From Colwellia sp. BRX10-3 (GTDB lineage Bacteria; Pseudomonadota; Gammaproteobacteria; Enterobacterales; Alteromonadaceae), in the NCBI RefSeq assembly GCF_014077505.1, contig NZ_JACGWA010000004.1:186001-250000 (forward strand): a stretch of 64,000 nt of DNA, given 5' to 3'. A model generated the notes under the pieces. That model ran no database searches, had not been told where the DNA came from, and worked only from the letters and a program-made list of their open reading frames with translations. The position numbers were made by a program, and so were the translations under genes. Positions within the stretch are counted from its first letter, which is position 1; each line of letters begins with the position of its first letter. Of this stretch, positions 8,440-18,566 are shown one piece after another.

Positions 8440-10302
8440 TTATTCAACTTCACAAGCCAAGCAAAATGAATAAATACCTTGAGGATCATTTAATTGCGCT
8501 AGTTGTTTAAGCTCTAGTGATAGGGTGCTAATAATTTTAGTGAGACTGTTTTCACTGTAATCGATAGTCGATGGTTGACCAAATAATATTAACGCTTGGC
8601 CCAATAAACTTTGTAAGAATAACGCACGTGGGCTTTTTTCTTTTTCGATTAAAAGTGTATCGTAATTTGCTAAATTTGCTAGCTCAGCTGCGGCTTCAAT
8701 TGCGTTATCAATATTACCCAAGGCGTCAACTAATCCAAGCTCTAATGCTTTTGAACCTGACCATACACGGCCTTGAGCAATAGCATCAACTTCTTCAGTG
8801 GTCATATTACGATTATTGGCCACAAGTTCAATAAAGTCGCGGTATCCGCGTTCAATATTTAATTGAACAATGTTAGCCATACCTGGTGTTAACTCACGTG
8901 TTAAGCCAAAACCTGCGATATCTGTAGTACCTACACCATCAGTATGAATTCCCATTTTACTTAAAGTATTTTCAAAGGTCATGAAAAAGCCAAATATACC
9001 GATTGAACCTGTAATAGTAGTACGTGAGGCATAAATTTTATCAGCAGGAGCTGATATCCAATAACCACCTGATGCGGCATAAGTGCCCATTGAAGCAACT
9101 ACAGGTTTACCCGCTGCCTTTAATAATTCTACTTCTTGACGAATAATTTCTGAAGCGTAAGCGCTACCACCCGGGCTATCAACACGAAGTACAACCGCTT
9201 TTACATCTTTATTATCACGGGCTTCTCGTAATAAAGCTGCGGTAGAAGTGCCGCCAATATTACCAGGCTTTTGTTTTCCATCTAAAATGGTGCCTTTGGC
9301 GACAATAATAGCGACTTTATCTGCGTTAGCACTTTGCAATGAAATTTTTGAGTTAATTACAGTTAAATAGTCATTAAAAGCTATATTTTTAAAACTTTTT
9401 TCGCCATCGCTACCTACAGTGTTGATTAAGTCATTGCTTATCTGTTCACGCGTTTTTAACGCATCTACCCAGTTATTGGTTAAAGCATACTCAGCAACAC
9501 TGCCTTTTGCCGCTTTTAGTTTTTTGACTAAGACATCAACGTCTTCATCAAAATTACTGATTGAGAAGTTACGTTGTTGAGCAACATCAGTTTTGTATTG
9601 TTGCCAGAGATCAGTTAACCATAATTGGTTAGCCTCTTTAGCTGCATCAGACATATTGTCTCTAATATATGGTTCAACCGCAGATTTATAAGTGCCAACA
9701 CGAAATACGTGTTGGCTAATTGAAAGCTTTTCCAACGCAGATTTAAAATAGAGTTGATACCGACCGTAACCGTCCAACAACATCCAACCATTAGGGTTAA
9801 GCCAAACTTCATCAGCATAACTGGCTAAATAATATTGGTTTTGGCTGTAATGCTCACCAATAGCGATTATTTTTTTACCACTATTTTTGAATTGTGTTAA
9901 AGCGTTGGCCACATCACGTAACTTGGTAATGCCTGATCCTTGCATATTTTTTAGATCTAACACCATCATACTAATACGATCATCAGTCTCTGCATGTTTA
10001 ATCACAGCTAATATATCAGCCAACAGCACTTCAGGTGCGGTATCTGGTTGTTCAAGTGCTTGGCTAATAAAAGCGTCCATGGGGTCTATATCATGCTTTT
10101 GCTCGACAATATCGCCACGTATATTCAATACAAGTGCTGAGCCTGGTTTTACATCAATATTTTCTTCATCACTGTTAATAGCAATAATAAAAATTATTAG
10201 CACAGTAAAAAACACTAAATTTATAATGATTTTGCGTGAGGTATTGAGCAAACTGAATAACCCTAAGGCTATTCTTGCTACGATGCTTTTATTTTCTTTC
10301 AT
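8440..10302 (-). CDS. sppA: signal peptide peptidase SppA, 67-kDa type
   Basis: A 620-residue membrane serine protease that degrades cleaved signal peptides. One N-terminal transmembrane helix (about 26-43) anchors two tandem ClpP-like domains. The catalytic lysine is K206 (in TYKSAVEPY) in the first domain. The serine is S411 in TYAASGGYW in the second, as in the Ser-Lys dyad of E. coli SppA. The conserved VLRVDSPGGSAYASE segment lies at 371-385. Length matches the full two-domain enterobacterial type. Monocistronic and divergent from the nitroreductase gene. Confidence 0.94.
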   Translation of the reverse strand: MKENKSIVARIALGLFSLLNTSRKIIINLVFFTVLIIFIIAINSDEENIDVKPGSALVLNIRGDIVEQKHDIDPMDAFISQALEQPDTAPEVLLADILAVIKHAETDDRISMMVLDLKNMQGSGITKLRDVANALTQFKNSGKKIIAIGEHYSQNQYYLASYADEVWLNPNGWMLLDGYGRYQLYFKSALEKLSISQHVFRVGTYKSAVEPYIRDNMSDAAKEANQLWLTDLWQQYKTDVAQQRNFSISNFDEDVDVLVKKLKAAKGSVAEYALTNNWVDALKTREQISNDLINTVGSDGEKSFKNIAFNDYLTVINSKISLQSANADKVAIIVAKGTILDGKQKPGNIGGTSTAALLREARDNKDVKAVVLRVDSPGGSAYASEIIRQEVELLKAAGKPVVASMGTYAASGGYWISAPADKIYASRTTITGSIGIFGFFMTFENTLSKMGIHTDGVGTTDIAGFGLTRELTPGMANIVQLNIERGYRDFIELVANNRNMTTEEVDAIAQGRVWSGSKALELGLVDALGNIDNAIEAAAELANLANYDTLLIEKEKSPRALFLQSLLGQALILFGQPSTIDYSENSLTKIISTLSLELKQLAQLNDPQGIYSFCLACEVE

Positions 10303-10652
10303 AAAACGTTATCTATAGGTTACTTTTGTATGTGATAGGCACATGCTACTGAAAATTGACTCGCTTAAGTAGTCGTAAATGTAAATATTTTTGTCAGAAG
10401 GATAATTGAAAGAAATTACGGGTAAATTTATTCTACACTTAATCCACTTTCTAAGTTATTGGCGAAAGAAACAGATAAAAATTATTAACTTGTATTAATT
10501 TAATAACAAAATAATGTTAATGTTCATAACAACAAGGAGATAGCACTATATCACTGTGATTTGTAGCTTACAAAATACATTATAATTGGTCGCTATATTC
10601 ATCAGTTCGTTTTAAGCCCAAAGGATTTCAACATAAAGGAATTTGTAATTTT
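10303..10652. promoter_or_regulatory. divergent intergenic region, sppA / nitroreductase
   Basis: 350 bp without a gene. It must hold both promoters. A TATAAT at 10581-10586 is a plausible -10 for the nitroreductase gene, with TTGTAG at 10561 as a poorly spaced (14-bp) -35. ATCACTGTGAT at 10550-10560 is a short palindrome of unknown meaning. Nothing else is recognised. Confidence 0.35.
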
Positions 10653-11201
10653 ATGAATGTATTAGAATTTTTACATACTCGTCAGTCTAATCCTCATTTA
10701 CACGGTAATACCCCTGATGAAGGCGTTATTAATAATATTCTTAAGGCAGGCATGCGCGTACCTGATCACGCAGGTTTAACACCATGGCGATTTACCCTAG
10801 TTAAAGATGAAGGTCTAACAAAGCTAAGTAAGGCGTTTAAGTCAGCAGTGATCAGTGATGGTGCTGATGAAGCTAAAATAGAGAAAGCGGCTAAAATGCC
10901 TTTTCGTGCACCTTTAATTATTGTGATTAGTACCAAGTTTCACCAGCACGTTAAAGTGCCTAAACAAGAACAAATAATAGCGGCAGGGTGTTCAGTGCAT
11001 GCGATGCAAATGGCAGCATCATGCTTAGATTTAGGTTCTGTTTGGCGCACGGGTGAAATGAGTTATCATCCATTAGTCAAAGAGCGCTTGAATATTGAAC
11101 TACATGAGGAAATTGTTGGATTCTTATATATAGGTGATAAGTCAAAAGAGTTACCACTGAAAAGTAGTAAAGCGCTCGATGAATACGTTAGCTATTTTTA
11201 G
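10653..11201 (+). CDS. YdjA-like nitroreductase family protein
   Basis: A 182-residue FMN-dependent oxidoreductase of the small nitroreductase type. It has the N-terminal RQSNPHL (flavin-phosphate contact), the conserved MRVPDHAGLTPWRF segment around residue 38 and the FLYIGD strand near 169. The pattern is closest to E. coli YdjA, whose physiological substrate is unknown. AAAGGAA is found 10 nt before the ATG. It is transcribed alone and ends at a bidirectional terminator. Confidence 0.88.
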   Translation: MNVLEFLHTRQSNPHLHGNTPDEGVINNILKAGMRVPDHAGLTPWRFTLVKDEGLTKLSKAFKSAVISDGADEAKIEKAAKMPFRAPLIIVISTKFHQHVKVPKQEQIIAAGCSVHAMQMAASCLDLGSVWRTGEMSYHPLVKERLNIELHEEIVGFLYIGDKSKELPLKSSKALDEYVSYF

Positions 11202-11285
11202 GTGTTCCGTGTGCTAGTTGCTTGCTTTCATATTTAACTTCACTTGATTATATTTAATTTACTTTCACATTTACTTTCACATAAT

Positions 11286-11313
11286 AAAAAAACCCTCAGT
11301 TGAGGGTTTTTTT
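11286..11313. terminator. bidirectional terminator, nitroreductase / asnS
   Basis: ACCCTCA and TGAGGGT form a tight hairpin flanked by A7 on one side and T7 on the other. Confidence 0.9.
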
Positions 11314-11353
11314 ATTTTTATATAATGCTAACTTAGCATTAACTTGCTTTAGT

Positions 11354-12754
11354 TTAGAATGCCGCGTTATTTGGCGTTCTTGGGAAAGGGATCACGTCAC
11401 GCACATTTTGCATGCCAGTTGCATAAGCCACTAAACGTTCAAAACCTAAACCAAAACCAGAATGCGGTACAGTACCGTAACGGCGTAAATCACGATACCA
11501 ACTGTAATCTGCTGGATCTAAATTCATTTCCGCTAAACGCTTATCTAAAACATCTAAACGCTCTTCACGTTGGCTACCACCAATTATTTCACCAATGCCC
11601 GGTGCTAAAATATCCATAGCAGCAACGGTTTTACCGTCGTCATTTAAGCGCATATAGAAAGATTTAATATCTTTTGGATAGTTTTGTAAAACTACCGGGC
11701 CATTGAAATGCTCTTCAGCTAAGTAACGCTCGTGCTCTGAGTTTAAATCTACGCCCCAAGCCACTTTGTTTTCAAACTTTTTACCACAGTTTTCTAAAAT
11801 AGTGATTGCGTCTGTGTAATCTAAACGCACAAAGTCGTTGTTGATCACAGAGTTTAAACGTTCTACCACTGTCTTATCGACACGTTGTTCAAAGAAAGCC
11901 ATGTCATCAGCGCGTTCATCAAGAACTGCTTGGAAAACATATTTTAACATTTCTTCAGCAAGGTCAGCAGCATCAGAAAGGTCGGCGAAAGCAATTTCCG
12001 GCTCAATCATCCAAAACTCAGCTAAATGGCGTGTAGTATTTGAATTTTCAGCGCGAAAGGTTGGGCCAAAGGTATAAACCTTAGAAAGGGCACAACAATA
12101 GGTTTCAACATTTAACTGACCAGAAACGGTTAAGAATGTTTCTTTACCAAAAAAGTCTTGGCTGTAATCAACTTTGCCTTGGTCGTTTAACGGTAAATTT
12201 TCCATATCAAGGGTACTAACACGGAACATTTCGCCAGCGCCTTCACAATCACTACCCGTAATTAACGGTGTGCTGATCCAAAAGTAGCCTTTACTATGTA
12301 AAAAGCGATGAACGGCTTGTGCTAAGGTATTGCGAACACGAGTTACCGCACCGCCAATATTAGTGCGCGGACGTAAATGTGCTTGTTCACGTAAAAATTC
12401 AATACTATGGCGTTTAGCCGCCATAGGATAAGTATCAGGGTCTTCTACTAGACCTAAAACTTCAACTTGTTCTGCTTGTAACTCAAATGACTGACCTTTA
12501 CCTGGCGATTCAACCAAAATACCGGTAACTTTTACGGCAGCACCTGTCGTAAGTTTTAATATATCAGTCTGGTAATTATCCAAGTTGTTTGGCGCAATTG
12601 CTTGAATAGCGTCGAAACATGAACCGTCATGAACCGCTAAAAATGAAATACCTGCTTTAGAATCACGACGTGTGCGGATCCAACCATGGATAGTAATTGA
12701 TTCATTAACAGGATATTTTCCTGCCAAGATATCAGTAATTGCAATGACTGACAT
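11354..12754 (-). CDS. asnS: asparaginyl-tRNA synthetase
   Basis: A 466-residue class IIb aminoacyl-tRNA synthetase that charges tRNA-Asn. The N-terminal OB-fold anticodon domain (about 1-110) contains [15 protein letters not shown]. The catalytic domain has motif 2 ([21 protein letters not shown] region, about 230-250) and motif 3 ([15 protein letters not shown], about 436-450). The normal bacterial length and intact motifs show it is functional. AAAGAGG precedes the ATG on the minus strand. Confidence 0.97.
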   Translation of the reverse strand: MSVIAITDILAGKYPVNESITIHGWIRTRRDSKAGISFLAVHDGSCFDAIQAIAPNNLDNYQTDILKLTTGAAVKVTGILVESPGKGQSFELQAEQVEVLGLVEDPDTYPMAAKRHSIEFLREQAHLRPRTNIGGAVTRVRNTLAQAVHRFLHSKGYFWISTPLITGSDCEGAGEMFRVSTLDMENLPLNDQGKVDYSQDFFGKETFLTVSGQLNVETYCCALSKVYTFGPTFRAENSNTTRHLAEFWMIEPEIAFADLSDAADLAEEMLKYVFQAVLDERADDMAFFEQRVDKTVVERLNSVINNDFVRLDYTDAITILENCGKKFENKVAWGVDLNSEHERYLAEEHFNGPVVLQNYPKDIKSFYMRLNDDGKTVAAMDILAPGIGEIIGGSQREERLDVLDKRLAEMNLDPADYSWYRDLRRYGTVPHSGFGLGFERLVAYATGMQNVRDVIPFPRTPNNAAF

Positions 12755-12898
12755 TTAAACCTCTTTTTTGTCAAAAATGTACTCTAATTTTAAGGATTGA
12801 TATGTTACCTTGCTTGTAAGGTTTAACAAGTAATAATTGCTAAATCTTGTCTTTATAAAAATAAAAAATACAATTAGAGATAAAAGGCGGTAATAAGT

Positions 12899-13276
12899 AT
12901 GAAAAATACTAGAAAAGAGCGAAGGGATACTGCTGATTTATGGACTTATTTATTAAGGATATTTGCCATTGTAGGCTGGGGGTTATTCGTTTTTGCTTTA
13001 ATTGTGTCTTATTATGCTGCGCCAGACTCTGATTACGGGATATTACGTTATCATAATATTGAAATTAGAAAGTTTTGGCTGACACCATTAACGGGCTATT
13101 TGTATATAGTGTTATGGCTAAGCGCGTTAAGTAGCTATTTTTGTTTAATACTTGATAAATATCGTAGTCGTCGAAAAAGCGATAGTAAGCATTTTAATAT
13201 TTTATTATTGCTAGTGATCACCATTGCTTGGGTTAGCTTTATATTGGTACAAATCTCAGAAACTAAAATTGTTTAA
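12899..13276 (+). CDS. small three-helix membrane protein, unknown function
   Basis: A 125-residue protein not recognised as a named family. The N-terminal RKERRDTADLW segment is charged and cytoplasmic. Three hydrophobic segments follow (about 20-40, 62-82 and 98-117), with a Lys/Arg-rich loop (DKYRSRRKSDSK) between the last two. It is transcribed alone between asnS and the biotin genes. Confidence 0.6.
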   Translation: MKNTRKERRDTADLWTYLLRIFAIVGWGLFVFALIVSYYAAPDSDYGILRYHNIEIRKFWLTPLTGYLYIVLWLSALSSYFCLILDKYRSRRKSDSKHFNILLLLVITIAWVSFILVQISETKIV

Positions 13277-13336
13277 TATTCTGACTATAAGAACAAAGAA
13301 CTAAAGTGTAGTGACTAGAGCCTAAGCGCTACTCAT

Positions 13337-14674
13337 TTAATTACGCTGAAAACAATTATCTTCATCTAATACGACACTTATCGCCTTTATCAGTAAACTC
13401 AGTTGTGCTTTGTTGCTGATAAAAGGCGGCATAATATAGATAAGTTTACCAAAAGGGCGTATCCACACGCCTAATTCTACAAACCGCTTCTGTATCTCTG
13501 ACATGTCAACATTTTCAATTGCTTCAACGACCCCAATACCACCTAATATTCGAATATCATTAACTCTAGTGTGAGCTATTAACGGGGTTAATTCTTGTTT
13601 GAAAATGCATTCAATATCAGCAATTTGCTGTTGCCATTCATTACGTTTTAATATCTTTAAACTAGCATTTGCAACCGCACAGGCTAGCGGATTTCCCATA
13701 AAGGTTGGTCCGTGCATAAAACATCCGGCTTCGCCATTACTAATAGTGTTGGCTATTTCATCAGTACATAAGGTAGCCGCTAGCGTCATGTAGCCACCAG
13801 TCAAGGTTTTACCTAAACAGATAATATCAGGACTAATATCTGCCCATTCACAGGCAAATAATTTACCCGTTCTTCCCAGTCCTGTGGCGATTTCATCGGC
13901 AATCATTAAAACGTTATATTGGTTACAGAGTGCTCGACAGGCTTTTAAATAATTAGGGTGATACAAACGCATGCCACCAGCACCTTGTACTATTGGCTCT
14001 ATTATAAATGCGGCTATTTCATGATGATGTTTTGCAAACATAGCCGATAATTCATCTACGTCGGCAGCATCCCATACTTGATCAAAAGCCGTTTTAGGCG
14101 CTGGAGCGAATAAATTTTTCATTAACACAGGTTCAAACAACTGATGCATGCCATTTACCGGGTCACATACCGACATAGCAGCAAATGTATCACCATGATA
14201 ACCATTCCTAACTGTTAGTATTTTATGCTTTTCAGGCTTGTTTTTACTGTGCCAGTACTGAAGTGACATTTTTAATGCCACCTCTACAGACACTGAGCCA
14301 CTGTCACTTAAAAACACTTTATTTAAGCCTTCAGGAGTAAGCTCAATTAATGTTTTGGCGAGGATAATCGCAGGTTCGTGAGTTAAACCACCAAACATTA
14401 CATGAGCAAACTTTTCGGTTTGTTTTATTAACGCCTGATTTAATTCAGGATGATTATAACCGTGCAAAACAGACCACCACGATGACATACCGTCGACAAG
14501 TTTCTCACCACTGGCCAAGTTAATAAAAACACCATCGGCAGATTCTACCAAATAGGAAGGTAATGGCTTAGACATTGAAGTATAGGGATGCCATACATGG
14601 TTTTTATCAAATTCTAGTATTTCTGTCTGTTTTTTGTTCATATGTAAGGCTTGGTTAAGTAAATTAGTTGACAT
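13337..14674 (-). CDS. bioA: adenosylmethionine-8-amino-7-oxononanoate aminotransferase
   Basis: Converts KAPA to DAPA with SAM as amino donor, the third-last step of biotin synthesis. It is a fold-type I, PLP-dependent enzyme. Visible family features are HVWHPYTSM near the N-terminus, LSDSGSVSVEVALKM (cofactor phosphate site), IADEIATGLGRTG and the PLP lysine in CLGKTLTGGY. The open frame extends to 14752 but would overlap bioB. ATG 14674 (MSTNLLNQ) or ATG 14641 (MNKKQTEI) is the likely start; neither has an ideal ribosome binding site. It is divergent from bioBFCD, as in many Gammaproteobacteria. Confidence 0.95.
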   Translation of the reverse strand: MSTNLLNQALHMNKKQTEILEFDKNHVWHPYTSMSKPLPSYLVESADGVFINLASGEKLVDGMSSWWSVLHGYNHPELNQALIKQTEKFAHVMFGGLTHEPAIILAKTLIELTPEGLNKVFLSDSGSVSVEVALKMSLQYWHSKNKPEKHKILTVRNGYHGDTFAAMSVCDPVNGMHQLFEPVLMKNLFAPAPKTAFDQVWDAADVDELSAMFAKHHHEIAAFIIEPIVQGAGGMRLYHPNYLKACRALCNQYNVLMIADEIATGLGRTGKLFACEWADISPDIICLGKTLTGGYMTLAATLCTDEIANTISNGEAGCFMHGPTFMGNPLACAVANASLKILKRNEWQQQIADIECIFKQELTPLIAHTRVNDIRILGGIGVVEAIENVDMSEIQKRFVELGVWIRPFGKLIYIMPPFISNKAQLSLLIKAISVVLDEDNCFQRN

Positions 14675-14740
14675 CTTCCAGTTGGCGCATAGACTACCCG
14701 TTAATAATGCCAGATGCAATTTCAAAACGAGTGAATAACT

Positions 14741-15844
14741 ATGACACAGCAAACATCAGCGATTAGTGAATCTACGCCTAATACTGTCGCTAATAATATC
14801 AACCAAAGTAACAGTGAAGCTCGCCATAACTGGCAAGCAGATGAAGTCAAAGCACTGTTTGACATACCATTTAATGATTTGATGTTTAAGGCGCAAGTTA
14901 TTCACCGAGCAAACTTTAATCCAAATGAAGTGCAGGTGAGTACTTTATTGTCGATTAAAACCGGCGCATGCCCAGAAGATTGTAAATATTGTTCGCAAAG
15001 CGCACGCTATAAAACTGACATTGATAAAGAACGTTTAATGGAAGTTGAAAAAGTACTTGAAGCAGCGCAAGTGGCTAAAGATCAAGGTTCAACACGTTTT
15101 TGTATGGGTGCTGGATGGCGTAACCCTAAAGCAAGAGATATGCCTGCCGTGGTAGAAATGGTTAAAGGTGTTAAAGCCCTTGGACTTGAAACTTGTATGA
15201 CTTTAGGCATGTTATCTGCTGACCAAGCCGATGAATTACAAGGTGCTGGTTTAGACTATTACAACCATAATTTAGATACATCGCCAGAGCATTATAATCA
15301 AATTATCACCACACGTACTTATCAAGACAGATTAGACACTTTAACAAATGTTCGAAGTTCAGGTATGAAGGTTTGTAGTGGCGGTATTGTTGGTTTAGGC
15401 GAAGAAAGTAAAGACCGAGCGTCATTATTGGCACAACTCGCCAACCTTTCACCACAACCGGAAAGTGTTCCGATCAATATGTTGGTTAAAATTGAAGGTA
15501 CGCCGCTTTCTGACGTTGCCGATTTAGATCATTTTGAGTTTATTCGCTGTATTGCGGTTGCACGTATCATGATGCCTAAAAGTCATGTTCGTTTATCAGC
15601 AGGGCGTGACGCTATGAATGAACAGATGCAAGCAATGTGCTTTCTAGCCGGTGCTAACTCAATTTTTTACGGTTGTAAATTATTGACTACCGGTAATCCT
15701 GAAGCGAATAAAGACATGATGCTATTTGATCGTTTAGGTATTAATACTGAAACTATTGCTAGTTCAGAGGTCGACGAAGCAAAAATTAAAACGGCTGTTG
15801 TTGATCAACAAAATAGTGATCTATTTTATAACGCCGTAAATTAA
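14741..15844 (+). CDS. bioB: biotin synthase
   Basis: A radical SAM enzyme that inserts sulfur into dethiobiotin to make biotin. A 367-residue protein whose CPEDCKYC motif (C77, C81, C84) binds the [4Fe-4S] cluster. The [13 protein letters not shown] and [11 protein letters not shown] segments are characteristic, and [10 protein letters not shown] contributes to the [2Fe-2S] site. The first 35 residues form a hydrophilic extension not needed for the barrel. It is the first gene of bioBFCD, and bioF begins 5 bp after its stop. Confidence 0.97.
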   Translation: MTQQTSAISESTPNTVANNINQSNSEARHNWQADEVKALFDIPFNDLMFKAQVIHRANFNPNEVQVSTLLSIKTGACPEDCKYCSQSARYKTDIDKERLMEVEKVLEAAQVAKDQGSTRFCMGAGWRNPKARDMPAVVEMVKGVKALGLETCMTLGMLSADQADELQGAGLDYYNHNLDTSPEHYNQIITTRTYQDRLDTLTNVRSSGMKVCSGGIVGLGEESKDRASLLAQLANLSPQPESVPINMLVKIEGTPLSDVADLDHFEFIRCIAVARIMMPKSHVRLSAGRDAMNEQMQAMCFLAGANSIFYGCKLLTTGNPEANKDMMLFDRLGINTETIASSEVDEAKIKTAVVDQQNSDLFYNAVN

Positions 15845-15849
15845 CCTTT

Positions 15850-17013
15850 ATGGCGTTTGATTTTTTATCCGAAAATATTGCCCAACAAAAACAGCGCGCA
15901 CGTTATCGTGTGCGCCAATGTGTTGCTGAGCAAAATGGTCGTTATGTCAAAATTAATGATAAAAGTTACTTAAACTTTTCTTCTAACGACTATCTCGGCT
16001 TAAATCATCATCCAGAAATTAACCAAGCATTGTTAGCTGGGGCTGAGCGATTCGGCACTTGCGCTAGTGGTTCGAGTTTAATTACTGGCTATTCTTATGC
16101 GCATCAAGCACTAGAAAATGATATCTGTGATTGGCTCAACAAACCTAGATGTTTGTTATTTTCTAGCGGATTTTCGGCCAATAACGCGCTAATGCACGCA
16201 TTAGGGCATGAAAGTTGTCAGCTTTATTTAGATAAGCTCAGTCACGCGTCATTAATAGATGGTGCTTTATCGAGTAACGCTAAAGTAAAACGCTTTTTAC
16301 ATAACGATACGGCACAATTGCAGCGATTTTTATCACAAAGACAGCAAGTAGTGATTAAAGACGATAATGATATAAACAAGGTTATCGTCTCTGAAGGCGT
16401 ATTTAGTATGGATGGCGATCAGGCCGACGTTGCTAATTTATCTAAAATAGCACAGCAGCATCAAGCCTTATTATATTTAGATGACGCGCACAGTATAGGT
16501 GTTGTTGGGAATAAAGGCGAAGGTAGTAGCAGTATTGCAGACGTTGATGTTGTTATGGCAACATTTGGCAAAAGCATTGCCACCAGCGGGGCCTTTGTTG
16601 CTTGTGATGAATTACTCGCTGATTATTTAGTTAACTTTTCACGGCATTATATTTACTCCACGGCAATATCACCGGCATTAGCTTGGGCAACAAAAAAGAG
16701 TATTGAAATTATTCAACGTGAGCATTGGCGAAGAGAAAAGATTACAGAATTGAGTCAATTACTCGCGTCAAAACTCAGCAGTAAAGTACAGTTAATTAAA
16801 AATGCTTCGTCAATTCATGCCATCGTTATTGGTGATGAGCTTGCAACACTTGATGTTTGTCAGAAGCTACGCAATAAGGGGATTTGGCTCAGCGCCATCC
16901 GTCCTCCGACTGTTCCTAATAATAGCTCGAGGTTACGCGTAACCGTATCATCGAGCCACGAAAGTAAAGATATCAATTACTTAGCTAATTGTATCAACGA
17001 GGTTATAGCATAA
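15850..17013 (+). CDS. bioF: 8-amino-7-oxononanoate synthase
   Basis: Condenses pimeloyl-ACP (or CoA) with alanine to KAPA, the first ring-building step of biotin synthesis. A 387-residue PLP enzyme of the alpha-oxoamine synthase family. Motifs are FSSNDYLGL near residue 43, SEGVFSMDGD at 181, DDAHSIGVVG at 211 and the PLP lysine K241 in TFGKSIATSG. It lies in the bioBFCD operon, and its TAA stop overlaps the bioC ATG (TAATG). Confidence 0.96.
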   Translation: MAFDFLSENIAQQKQRARYRVRQCVAEQNGRYVKINDKSYLNFSSNDYLGLNHHPEINQALLAGAERFGTCASGSSLITGYSYAHQALENDICDWLNKPRCLLFSSGFSANNALMHALGHESCQLYLDKLSHASLIDGALSSNAKVKRFLHNDTAQLQRFLSQRQQVVIKDDNDINKVIVSEGVFSMDGDQADVANLSKIAQQHQALLYLDDAHSIGVVGNKGEGSSSIADVDVVMATFGKSIATSGAFVACDELLADYLVNFSRHYIYSTAISPALAWATKKSIEIIQREHWRREKITELSQLLASKLSSKVQLIKNASSIHAIVIGDELATLDVCQKLRNKGIWLSAIRPPTVPNNSSRLRVTVSSSHESKDINYLANCINEVIA

Positions 17014-17798
17014 TGTCTGAAAAGACTAACCGTTTTAAGATAGCGAGATCATTTGGCTCAGCTAGTACTTCTTATGACATTGCAGCGCGATTACAACGTT
17101 ATTGTGGTAAGCACTTAATGCCATGGTTACCTAATCGAAACGATTTAACCGCCCTAGATTTAGGTGCGGGTACTGGTTTTTTTACCGAGCTTTTAGCGAG
17201 TCGTTATCAAAGAGTCATTGGTTTAGATATATCAAAAAAAATGCTTGGTTTTGCCAAAGCTAACCGTAATAAAGCCATCCATTGGCTTGAAGCCGACGCG
17301 TATAAAATACCATTACAAGATAACAGCATAGACTTAGTTTATTCCAATCTTATGATCCAGTGGTGTGACCCACTTGATTTGGTGCTAAATGAAGTTATGA
17401 GGGTTTTAAAGCCCGGAGGTTTGTTTGTCTTTAGTACGCTAGTTGATGGTACTTTATTTGAATTAAAGTCCGCCTGGGCACAAGTTGATAATGATCAGCA
17501 CGTAATAGATTTTAAACACGAAAGTGACATTAGACCGTTATTTGATGGCACCGATCGCAAACTATTGGATGCGAAACAGCAAGATATAGTTTTAGAATAT
17601 GAAAATGTTTTGCATTTAGCTCATGAATTAAAAAGCCTTGGCGCTAATCATGTTCCTAAAAAGCAGGGTAAAGGTCTCGCTGGCAAAGATAAATGGCAAA
17701 AAATGACTAAAAGTTACCAAGACTTTTTAGAGCCAAGCGATATATATCCCGCCACATATAAAGTTTTCTCTGGCCTAGTGGTGAAGTTAAACAATTAA
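17013..17798 (+). CDS. bioC: malonyl-ACP O-methyltransferase
   Basis: Methylates malonyl-ACP so that the fatty acid elongation cycle can build pimeloyl-ACP. A SAM-dependent methyltransferase of about 261 residues, with the SAM motif LDLGAGTGFFTE near residue 46, a DISKKML acidic strand and the NLMIQWC post-motif typical of BioC. A TTG-initiated extension to 16989 is possible, but ATG 17013 overlaps the bioF stop and gives the family N-terminus (RFKIARSFGSASTSYD). No bioH was seen in the window; the esterase must be encoded elsewhere. Confidence 0.94.
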   Translation: MSEKTNRFKIARSFGSASTSYDIAARLQRYCGKHLMPWLPNRNDLTALDLGAGTGFFTELLASRYQRVIGLDISKKMLGFAKANRNKAIHWLEADAYKIPLQDNSIDLVYSNLMIQWCDPLDLVLNEVMRVLKPGGLFVFSTLVDGTLFELKSAWAQVDNDQHVIDFKHESDIRPLFDGTDRKLLDAKQQDIVLEYENVLHLAHELKSLGANHVPKKQGKGLAGKDKWQKMTKSYQDFLEPSDIYPATYKVFSGLVVKLNN

Positions 17799-17851
17799 AG
17801 TTTATAGAGAAATCACCATCCAATCGTTACTAACTGGAAGAGTCAGTTGTT

Positions 17852-18529
17852 ATGTTGAAATTATTTATTACCGCTACCGACACAGACGCCGGTAAAACCT
17901 ACGCCGCTCAAGCGCTTGCTCATGCCTTTGTGAGTAACAATAATAAAGTTGCGGTATATAAGCCAATTTCTGCTGGCTGCGAACGTATTAATGATGATCT
18001 AGTTAATGAAGATGCCTTGTTATTACTTAAGCAATCTAATTGCCAGCAAATCATTACTCAAGTTAACCCTATTGCTTTTGAACAACCTATTGCACCGCAT
18101 ATTGCTGCAGCTCAGTTACAACAAGTTATTTGTTTAACTGATATTCACAATGGCTACGAAGAAATTACGGCTTTAGATGCAGACATTGTAATTTGCGAAG
18201 GTGCGGGGGGTTGGCGTTTACCACTTGGGCAAGGAAAGTTTTTATCCGAGTTTGTGCAAACAAGCTGTCAAGATGTTGTACTGGTAGTCAATATGAAACT
18301 GGGTTGTTTGAACCATGCCATATTAACTTATCAGTCGATAATAGCGGATGGTTTGAACTGTTTAGGCTGGATAGCTAACTGTCCAGAAGATATGCCATAT
18401 TTAGCAGAAAATATTAGTGAATTAACCGCGCTACTACCGATACCAAAATTGGCAGAATTACCTTTTGATGAAGATATTACTAAAGCGGCAAAGCGAATTG
18501 ATATTTCGCTATTAACTACGCCACTTTAA
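17852..18529 (+). CDS. bioD: dethiobiotin synthetase
   Basis: Carboxylates DAPA with CO2 and ATP to close the ureido ring of dethiobiotin. A 225-residue P-loop enzyme with the N-terminal TATDTDAGKT (K15 in the phosphate loop), the KPISAGC substrate segment, EGAGGWRLPL near residue 114 and a C-terminal nucleotide-binding region. It is the last gene of bioBFCD, 53 bp after bioC. A weak inverted repeat (AAACTC / GAGTTT, 18546-18568) separates it from the convergent pepE. Confidence 0.95.
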   Translation: MLKLFITATDTDAGKTYAAQALAHAFVSNNNKVAVYKPISAGCERINDDLVNEDALLLLKQSNCQQIITQVNPIAFEQPIAPHIAAAQLQQVICLTDIHNGYEEITALDADIVICEGAGGWRLPLGQGKFLSEFVQTSCQDVVLVVNMKLGCLNHAILTYQSIIADGLNCLGWIANCPEDMPYLAENISELTALLPIPKLAELPFDEDITKAAKRIDISLLTTPL

Positions 18530-18566
18530 TGTTTAAATTATTATAAAACTCTTAGGTTACATGAGT

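Noticed and set aside
8571-10318. Plus-strand frames over sppA
   Set aside because: They are antisense shadows of a well supported protease gene.
14642-14740. BirA operator between bioA and bioB
   Set aside because: I searched for TTGTAAACC / GGTTTACAA-like halves with the right spacing and found no convincing pair.
14675-14752. N-terminal extension of bioA overlapping bioB
   Set aside because: It would start at TTG, overlap the bioB start and remove the divergent promoter region; the extra residues are not like BioA.
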